From Seleniibacterium sp963677135 (GTDB lineage: Bacteria > Desulfobacterota > Desulfuromonadia > Desulfuromonadales > Geopsychrobacteraceae): a stretch of 64,000 nucleotides of DNA. The notes beneath the pieces are model-generated. The model made no database searches and was not told the origin of the DNA. It was given only the letters and a program-made list of their open reading frames with translations. This document shows, piece by piece, positions 58,228 to 64,000 of the stretch. The position numbers and the translations under genes were made by a program. Numbering within the stretch: the stretch's first letter is position 1; each line of letters starts with the position of its first letter. The stretch is from positions 1 to 64,000 of the forward strand of contig CAXXLS010000011.1 in assembly GCA_963677135.2 (NCBI GenBank). Reading direction: 5' to 3'.

Positions 58228-59513
58228 TTGTCGTCGGGCTCAGCCACAAAACCGCTCCGGTCGAAATCAGGGAGAGGGTCGCCTTTCCCCCGACTGCCAT
58301 GGCCGCTCCGCTGCAACGGATGCTGGAGCTGCCTTCGGTCTCCGAGGGCCTTATCGTATCGACCTGCAACCGGGTCGAGCTGTATGCGGTCAGCAGGCAT
58401 CCAGAAGCGGCGGTTATCGAGCTGAAGGATTTCATGGCCAGCTACCACAATCTGCAACCGCAGGACCTGGCTGACCACCTCTATTTCTACGAGGGGGAAG
58501 AAGCGATCAGGCACGTTCTCAGGGTGGCGGCGAGCCTCGATTCCATGGTGGTCGGCGAGCCCCAGATTCTCGGCCAGATCAAGACCGCCTATGGTTATGC
58601 CAGCGAATTCAGGACCGCCGGGGCTATCCTCAACCGGTTCCTGCATAAGGCTTTTTCCGTCGCCAAACGGGTCCGTACCGAAACCGCCATTGCCAGTCAC
58701 GCCGTGTCCGTTTCGTTTGCGGCGGTGGAACTGGCCCGCAAGATATTCGATTCCCTTGAAGGGAAGACGGTCATGCTCATCGGCGCCGGGGAAATGTGCG
58801 AACTGGCGGCCAAGCATTTTGTCAACAACGGGGTTTCCAGGGTCCTGGTCACCAACCGGACCTTCAGCCGGGCGGAAAAACTCGCGGAAGAGTTTTCCGG
58901 CGTCGCGGTCAATTTCGACAATTTTCAGGAGCAGCTGCACCGGGTCGATATCGTTCTCTCTTCGACCGGGGCTCCCGACTACGTGCTGACGGCCAGAAAA
59001 CTGAAGGAAGTGTCCAAGGCCCGTCGCTACAAGCCGATGTTTCTCATCGATATCGCCGTGCCGCGGGATATCGATCCGGCGGCCAACCGCATCGACAGTA
59101 TCTATCTTTACGATGTCGACGATCTCCAGGGGGTGGTCGAAGCCAATCTCAAGGAGCGGCAGAAAGAAGCCGCGCGGGCCGAACTGATCATCGACGACGA
59201 AGTCCGGCAGTTTCAGGCCTGGCTTAAGACCCTCGAGGTCAAACCGACGATTGTCGCACTCAGAAAACAGCTGGAAGGGATCCGCCGCAGCGAAATAGAG
59301 AAGACCCTGGCCGGGCTGGCAGACTTGGGCGAGCGGGAACGCAAAGCGATCGATGCGATGACGTCAGCCATCATCAACAAGATTCTTCATCGTCCGACCA
59401 GTGTTCTCAAGATGGCCGGCAGCAACGAGGACGGCAGCGAGTATATCGACGCGGTGCGCACCCTGTTCGATCTGAAGGAGCCCGACGGCGGGGACGGGAA
59501 TGCTGATTCCTGA
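58218..59513 (+). CDS. hemA: Glutamyl-tRNA reductase
   Basis: NADPH-dependent reduction of glutamyl-tRNA-Glu to glutamate-1-semialdehyde, first committed step of tetrapyrrole synthesis. Nucleophile Cys50 is in IVSTCNRVELYAV. The signature region HLYFYEGEEAIRHVLRVAASLDSMVVGEPQILGQIK and the NADPH-binding VMLIGAGEM are present, with a C-terminal dimerisation helix. Length 431 aa. It is followed by a 156-base gap before hemC. Confidence 0.96.
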   Translation: MDIIVVGLSHKTAPVEIRERVAFPPTAMAAPLQRMLELPSVSEGLIVSTCNRVELYAVSRHPEAAVIELKDFMASYHNLQPQDLADHLYFYEGEEAIRHVLRVAASLDSMVVGEPQILGQIKTAYGYASEFRTAGAILNRFLHKAFSVAKRVRTETAIASHAVSVSFAAVELARKIFDSLEGKTVMLIGAGEMCELAAKHFVNNGVSRVLVTNRTFSRAEKLAEEFSGVAVNFDNFQEQLHRVDIVLSSTGAPDYVLTARKLKEVSKARRYKPMFLIDIAVPRDIDPAANRIDSIYLYDVDDLQGVVEANLKERQKEAARAELIIDDEVRQFQAWLKTLEVKPTIVALRKQLEGIRRSEIEKTLAGLADLGERERKAIDAMTSAIINKILHRPTSVLKMAGSNEDGSEYIDAVRTLFDLKEPDGGDGNADS

Positions 59514-59669
59514 CCGGGTGTGCCGATAAGTTCGCGCGGCGGCTGTCGGGCAGGGGGGAGAGGCGGATTTTTCCGCTCCGGGACAGGCTGAAGACTGCTT
59601 TTTGTAAACTGGTTTGGCACATGCCGCCGGCATGCTGTCAGCAACCTCTTGAAAACCCAAGGAGCTGAA

Positions 59670-60626
59670 ATGGGGAAACGTACGTTACGAATTGGCACCC
59701 GCGCCAGTGCCCTGGCTTTATGGCAGGCCAACTGGGTCAAGGATCGGCTTGAAGAACGCTACCCGGACCTGGAGGTCACCTTGACAAAAATCAAGACTCA
59801 AGGGGACAAGATCCTCGATGTCCCGCTCGCCATGGTCGGCGGCAAGGGACTGTTCGTCAAGGAAATCCAGGAAGCCATGCTGCGTGGCGAAGTCGATATC
59901 GCCGTGCATTCGATGAAGGACGTGCCGACGGTTTTTCCGGAGGGGACCGCTCTACGCTGTATCACCGAGCGGGAAGATCCCCGCGATATCCTGGTCCTCA
60001 AACAGGGGTACCGGACTTTTTCCGATATCCGTCGCAACGGCCGCATCGGAACCTCATCCTTGCGTCGCAAAGCCCAGTTGCTCCACCTGCGCCCTGATCT
60101 GGAGATGGTCGATATTCGCGGTAATGTCGAAACCCGGATCAGAAAACTGGGCGAGGACAACCTGGACGCTGTTGTCCTGGCGGCCGCTGGAATGCACCGG
60201 TTGGGGTTTGCCGATCAGATCGGGGAATATTTCGATCCCAAAACCTGTCTTCCGGCTATCGGGCAGGGAGCCCTCGGCCTTGAGAGCCGGGTCGACGATG
60301 ACCAGACCAACGCCCTGATCGATTTTTTCAATCATCCGCCGACGGCCTATGCCGTCAAGGCTGAGCGCGCGGTGCTGGCAACCCTTGAAGGGGGATGCCA
60401 GGTGCCGATTGCCGCCTTCGGAACCGTTCGCGATGAGACCCTGGAACTGACCGGCCTGGTATCGGATGTCGCCGGTAAAAAACTGCTTAAAAAGACGGTG
60501 ACTTGTCACGTCGACCAGGCGGTTGAAGCCGGGGTCGCCCTGGCCGGGGATCTGCTTGATATGGGGGCCGGAGCCATCCTCAACGAGGTTTACGGTTGCG
60601 AGACCTTCGCCCCGGGGAAGGATTGA
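59670..60626 (+). CDS. hemC: Porphobilinogen deaminase (hydroxymethylbilane synthase)
   Basis: Polymerises four porphobilinogen units to hydroxymethylbilane. N-terminal LRIGTRASALALWQA, the catalytic Asp region HSMKDVPT, GTSSLRRKAQL, and the cofactor-binding Cys243 in LEGGCQVPIAAFG are intact. AAGGAG before ATG 59670 decides the start. Length 318 aa. Confidence 0.97.
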   Translation: MGKRTLRIGTRASALALWQANWVKDRLEERYPDLEVTLTKIKTQGDKILDVPLAMVGGKGLFVKEIQEAMLRGEVDIAVHSMKDVPTVFPEGTALRCITEREDPRDILVLKQGYRTFSDIRRNGRIGTSSLRRKAQLLHLRPDLEMVDIRGNVETRIRKLGEDNLDAVVLAAAGMHRLGFADQIGEYFDPKTCLPAIGQGALGLESRVDDDQTNALIDFFNHPPTAYAVKAERAVLATLEGGCQVPIAAFGTVRDETLELTGLVSDVAGKKLLKKTVTCHVDQAVEAGVALAGDLLDMGAGAILNEVYGCETFAPGKD

Positions 60627-60632
60627 CGCCTG

Positions 60633-61415
60633 ATGTCCGCGCGTCCTCTGGCTGGTCGCAAATTTCTGGTCACCCGTTCCCGGGCGCAGGCCGCGGCCCT
60701 GGTGGCTCTTATCGAGGAGCAGGGCGGCACCGCCATCTGCGTACCCACCATCGCCATCGCACCACCTGAGGATTATGCTCCCCTCGACCGGGAGATCCGC
60801 GATCTGGACCATGTCGATATCCTGATCCTGACCTCGGCCAACGGGGTCGAGGTCTTTTTTGAGCGCCTCTTTGAAAACGAGCAGTACGTTGGCCTGCTGA
60901 AGCAGATCCAGGTTGTCGCCGTGGGCCCCAAAACCGGCAAGGCTCTGGCGGAGCATGCCGTGACCGCCGATATCGTGCCGGCCAACCACTGTGCCGAAGG
61001 GATCGTCGAAGAGCTGCGCAAGCAGGAGCTGGCCGGAAAAAAGGTCCTCTACCCGCGGGCCGAGCTGGCCAGGTCCCACCTGGTTGATGAGCTGCGTCGC
61101 GCCGGAGCCGAGGTTGCCGATCCCGTCGCCTACCGGACGCTGATGCCGGAGGAGAACGCCGGAGCCATTCGCAGGCTCCTGGAACGGGGAGAGCTCGACG
61201 CCATCTGCTTGACCTCGTCCTCCACCTTCGCCAACCTTGCGGCCATGCTGGGAGCGGATCTCAGGGAGTTGCTCGGCGCCACCAGGCTGTTTTCCATCGG
61301 GCCGGTGACCTCGAAGACCATTGCTGAGCATGGTTACCATGTCGATCTGGAACCGGCCTCCTGGACCCTGGAGGCTCTGGTCGAGGCTATGGTCAATTAC
61401 TATCGCCCGTCCTGA
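60633..61415 (+). CDS. hemD: Uroporphyrinogen-III synthase
   Basis: Cyclises hydroxymethylbilane with inversion of ring D. A low-identity family recognised by LAGRKFLVTRSRAQAAALVALIEEQGG, LTSANGVEVFFERL, AVGPKTGKALAEHA, and the late SSTFANLAAMLG with FSIGPVTSKTIAEHGY. Length 260 aa fits the stand-alone enzyme, with no methyltransferase domain fused. It starts 6 bases behind hemC. Confidence 0.93.
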   Translation: MSARPLAGRKFLVTRSRAQAAALVALIEEQGGTAICVPTIAIAPPEDYAPLDREIRDLDHVDILILTSANGVEVFFERLFENEQYVGLLKQIQVVAVGPKTGKALAEHAVTADIVPANHCAEGIVEELRKQELAGKKVLYPRAELARSHLVDELRRAGAEVADPVAYRTLMPEENAGAIRRLLERGELDAICLTSSSTFANLAAMLGADLRELLGATRLFSIGPVTSKTIAEHGYHVDLEPASWTLEALVEAMVNYYRPS

Positions 61416-61461
61416 ACATGTGAGCTGGACAGATTCCGGTCCTTCATTCAAAGGAGTTTTT

Positions 61462-62436
61462 ATGTACTTTCCCAATTACCGACCCCGGCGCCTGCGGCGT
61501 AACGAGAACCTCCGGCGCATGATTCGTGAGACCCACCTGCGTGTCGATGATCTGATATATCCCATGTTCAGCGCCTTCGGTGAGAACATCAGGCAGGAAA
61601 TCAGCTCGATGCCGGGGATCTATCAGCAGTCCATCGACAACATCGTGATCGAAGCGAAAGAGGTGTACGATCTCGGCATTCCAGCGGTGATCCTGTTCGG
61701 AATCCCGGAGACCAAGGATGCCGTCGGCAGTGATGCCTACTGCGAAACCGGGATCATCCAGAACACCATCCGGGCCATCAAGAAGGAGGTTCCGGAGCTG
61801 ACCGTGATCACCGACGTCTGTCTCTGCGAATATACCGATCACGGCCACTGTGGCGTCATCAGGGAAGGCGAAGTCGATAATGACGCGACCCTCGAACTGT
61901 TGGCCAAGGAAGCTTTGTCCCATGTTCAGGCCGGCGCCGATATCGTCGCCCCGTCCGATATGATGGACGGCCGGATTGCGGCGATCCGCGATATCCTGGA
62001 TGAACATGGTTACACCGATATCCCGATCATGAGCTATGCGGTCAAGTACGCCAGCGGCTTTTACGGCCCCTTCCGGGAGGCTGCCGAAAGCACGCCCCAG
62101 TTCGGCGATCGGCGCAGCTATCAGATGGATCCCGCCAACCGCCTGGAAGCGCTCCGCGAAGCACAGCTCGATGTGGCCGAAGCCGCGGATTTTCTGATGG
62201 TCAAACCGGCCCTGTCCTATCTCGACGTCATTCGCGACCTGCGGGAAAATTTCGATCTGCCGCTGGTCGCCTACAATGTTTCGGGTGAATACAGTATGAT
62301 CAAGGCCGCCGGCGAGAAGGACTGGATCGAGGGGGAACGGGTCATGATGGAGGTTCTGCTGAGCATCAAGCGTGCCGGCGCGGATCTGATCATGACCTAT
62401 TTCGCCAAGGACGTTGCCCGCCTGCTGCGGGGCTGA
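61462..62436 (+). CDS. hemB: Delta-aminolevulinic acid dehydratase (porphobilinogen synthase)
   Basis: Condenses two aminolevulinate molecules to porphobilinogen. Zinc ligands C120, C122 and C130 are present in DVCLCEYTDHGHC, so it is a zinc-dependent type. Catalytic lysines K195 (SYAVKYASGFYGPFR) and K248 (FLMVKPAL) are in place. AAGGAG before ATG 61462 fixes the start; the longer upstream frame overlaps hemD. Length 324 aa. Confidence 0.97.
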   Translation: MYFPNYRPRRLRRNENLRRMIRETHLRVDDLIYPMFSAFGENIRQEISSMPGIYQQSIDNIVIEAKEVYDLGIPAVILFGIPETKDAVGSDAYCETGIIQNTIRAIKKEVPELTVITDVCLCEYTDHGHCGVIREGEVDNDATLELLAKEALSHVQAGADIVAPSDMMDGRIAAIRDILDEHGYTDIPIMSYAVKYASGFYGPFREAAESTPQFGDRRSYQMDPANRLEALREAQLDVAEAADFLMVKPALSYLDVIRDLRENFDLPLVAYNVSGEYSMIKAAGEKDWIEGERVMMEVLLSIKRAGADLIMTYFAKDVARLLRG

Positions 62437-62556
62437 AAAACGTAAGAGGATGGCTGTCCTGACCGGGACGGGTCGGCGCAAGGCGTCTGCCCGTCCTTGT
62501 CTTTCCCGCTGTCCGCTGCTGCCGTGTTATCTGGAAGTGAGCTGAACGAAAATTCT

Positions 62557-63837
62557 ATGTCTGAATATTATGTCGATACCCTGCCGAACGGGATCCGCCT
62601 GGTCACGGTTCCCATGCCCCACCTGCATTCCGCCGAAATGGTCTGCTATCTGGCTGTCGGCGGACAGTGCGAGACGGAAGACTATGCCGGGATTTCTCAT
62701 TTCCTGGAACACATGATTTTCAGAGGGACCGCAGATTATCCGACCAGCGTGCTTCTCGAGAGAGCTTTCGAGGCCATCGGCGGGGCGGTCAACGCCTCGA
62801 CCGACGCCGAAACAACCTGTTTTCACTCGCGCCTTCATCCTGGCCATTTAGGCGCTGCCGTCGGCCTGTTCGCATCGATGCTGCGCAGGCCCCTGTTCAA
62901 CGATCTCGACGTGGAGCGCCGGATCATTCTCGAAGAGGCGCGTGAGGATTACAACGAGGACGGCGTCCAGATCAATCCGGACAACCTCATGGCGGAGCTG
63001 CTCTGGCCCGGCCATTCCCTCGGAAAATCCCTGATCGGCTCCCCGGAAACCCTGAGCCGGATTGATCGGCGGGTTCTGACCGATTACTACCGGCAATGGT
63101 ACCAGCCTCGCAACCTGGTCATCTGCGCCTGCGGTCCCATCGACCGGCAGGAATTTCATGCTGCCGTAGTGCAGGAGTTTGGCGATTGGCGGGCCGCCGA
63201 CATGGCCGCGTATGAGCCCCTTCCGGTTACGGCACCGCAAGGACCGCGCACCTGCTGGGTTCAGGATTCCGATTCCCAGGTGACCATTCAACTGGCCTTC
63301 CTGCTGCCGGGCCGCGCCGACCAGCGAACCCTGACCGCGCGGTTTCTATGTCGACTGCTGTCCTGGGGGGGCGGGGCGCGACTGCCGCTGCGTCTTCGCG
63401 AGGAGCTCGGCCTGACCTATGCTGTCGATGCTCACTGCTCCCTGATGAAGGAGACCGGTTATCTGTCCATCGATCTGTCCGTTGCCCCCGCCAACCTTGT
63501 GCAGGCGGTTCAAGAGACCCTGGGAGTGCTGACGGAGTTGCGAGAGCAGCCGGTCAGTCAGGCGGAACTTTACGGGGCCGTGCGCAATTACCTGTTTGAC
63601 CTCGAATTTTCAAAGGATCAGACCGAAGCCCAGGCGGTGCGCTACGGCTGGGGCCTGCAGGCCGATTATCTGCGCACCAGCGAAGAGGACCGGCAGTTTG
63701 TCAAGCAGTTCACTCCCGAAGACCTGCAACAGGTTGTTGCCGAGATCCTGGTGCGCGACCGTCTTCACCTGGTGGTGGTCGGCCCGTGGAAGGATACGGA
63801 CCGGGAGAAGGTCGAGGCGCTGCTGACCGGGTACTAG
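62557..63837 (+). CDS. M16-family zinc peptidase
   Basis: A 426-residue pitrilysin/processing-peptidase-like protein. The inverted zinc motif H48-F-L-E51-H52 lies in GISHFLEHMIFRGT, with the third ligand Glu at about residue 126-127 (IILEEAREDYNED). The second half-domain includes RLPLRLREELGLTYAVDA, typical of M16 substrate binding. It is probably cytoplasmic as no signal peptide is seen from ATG 62557; the frame opens earlier at 62497 without a ribosome site. Confidence 0.92.
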   Translation: MSEYYVDTLPNGIRLVTVPMPHLHSAEMVCYLAVGGQCETEDYAGISHFLEHMIFRGTADYPTSVLLERAFEAIGGAVNASTDAETTCFHSRLHPGHLGAAVGLFASMLRRPLFNDLDVERRIILEEAREDYNEDGVQINPDNLMAELLWPGHSLGKSLIGSPETLSRIDRRVLTDYYRQWYQPRNLVICACGPIDRQEFHAAVVQEFGDWRAADMAAYEPLPVTAPQGPRTCWVQDSDSQVTIQLAFLLPGRADQRTLTARFLCRLLSWGGGARLPLRLREELGLTYAVDAHCSLMKETGYLSIDLSVAPANLVQAVQETLGVLTELREQPVSQAELYGAVRNYLFDLEFSKDQTEAQAVRYGWGLQADYLRTSEEDRQFVKQFTPEDLQQVVAEILVRDRLHLVVVGPWKDTDREKVEALLTGY

Positions 63838-64000
63838 TTCCCCGCCTGGATCCCTGCCCCCTCCGGAGATTTTTTGCGGTGCCCTGTCCGGGGCGCCGAT
63901 AATTAATGTTTTGTAAAAATTAACCTAGTCATTTCAATATGTTATAGTTTTAGGCGAGGCTACTTCCAAAAGTTGCTGCTGTTTCAGAATTGTCATGACG
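63838..64000. other. Right-edge intergenic region
   Basis: No gene is seen. A GC-rich hairpin (GGTGCCC with GGGGCGCC, near 63879) follows the peptidase gene, and an AT-rich tract at about 63900-63950 with TTGTAA (63911) and CAATAT (63935) 18 bases apart could be a promoter for a gene beyond the window. Confidence 0.35.

Noticed and set aside
1..64000. CRISPR arrays, insertion sequences, prophage or toxin-antitoxin modules
   Set aside because: No regularly spaced repeats, transposase, integrase, phage structural gene or recognisable toxin pair was found in any part of the window.

Overview
The window looks like a chromosomal segment of a Desulfuromonadales-type bacterium (Geobacter / Desulfuromonas / Pelobacter relatives, former Deltaproteobacteria). 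This is an inference from gene content. The supporting signs are a 12-gene complex I operon with nuoB, nuoC and nuoD fused into one gene, hisZ beside purA, a ccsA-type haem lyase gene beside hemA-hemC-hemD-hemB, HDOD and DRTGG proteins, a PEP-CTERM protein and generally GC-rich codon use. No rRNA, CRISPR array, transposase, integrase or phage gene is visible.

Layout. (1) 1-5543: an amidohydrolase-like gene, pepA, hisZ and purA. (2) 5563-9345: an unusual accessory stretch. A tRNA-Lys/tRNA-Glu pair with its promoter occurs twice, enclosing a DUF3135 gene and an outer-membrane-type lipoprotein gene. The second tRNA-Glu is followed by two 3'-end fragments of the same tRNA, and these fragments bracket a very AT-rich lipoprotein gene. 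(3) 9346-10224: a PEP-CTERM protein and a small Cys-rich protein. (4) 10562-16439: a compact sucrose operon of sucrose-phosphate synthase, sucrose-phosphatase, fructokinase and amylosucrase. (5) 16645-18464: an Ada-like alkyltransferase regulator, a third tRNA-Glu and RNase HI. (6) 18601-32817: the nuo operon. (7) 32857-40159: CoA-binding, HDOD, DRTGG, TPR, YbaK-like, FKBP, DinB and DUF4405 genes. (8) 40253-48132, minus strand: MaoC-like, MazG-like, an FCD-GntR regulator, a NarX/NarL-like two-component pair, a thiolase-like protein lacking the usual nucleophilic Cys, and an OmpR-type regulator with a histidine kinase that has lost its sensor region. (9) 48384-63837: prmA-rsmE, an RDD membrane protein, a glyoxalase-II-like gene, dapF-HAD-nfo-dtd, trxA, and a tetrapyrrole cluster (SIS, ccsA, hemA, hemC, hemD, hemB) followed by an M16 peptidase.

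How the genes work together. The sucrose genes can build sucrose from UDP-glucose and fructose-6-phosphate and also route it back through amylosucrase and fructokinase, which suggests osmolyte or carbon-storage cycling. The nuo genes encode a complete bacterial complex I including the N7 cluster motif of NuoG. The hem genes carry glutamyl-tRNA to uroporphyrinogen III next to a cytochrome c maturation gene, as expected for a cytochrome-rich respiratory organism; this step consumes charged tRNA-Glu, of which the window holds three identical genes.

The most interesting observations are the tRNA-Glu-anchored repeat structure at 5.5-9.1 kb, the sucrose operon with a degenerate phosphatase domain on its synthase, the Cys-to-Ser thiolase, the sensorless kinase and the NuoBCD triple fusion. 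All functional statements rest on reading motifs by eye; no database search was run.
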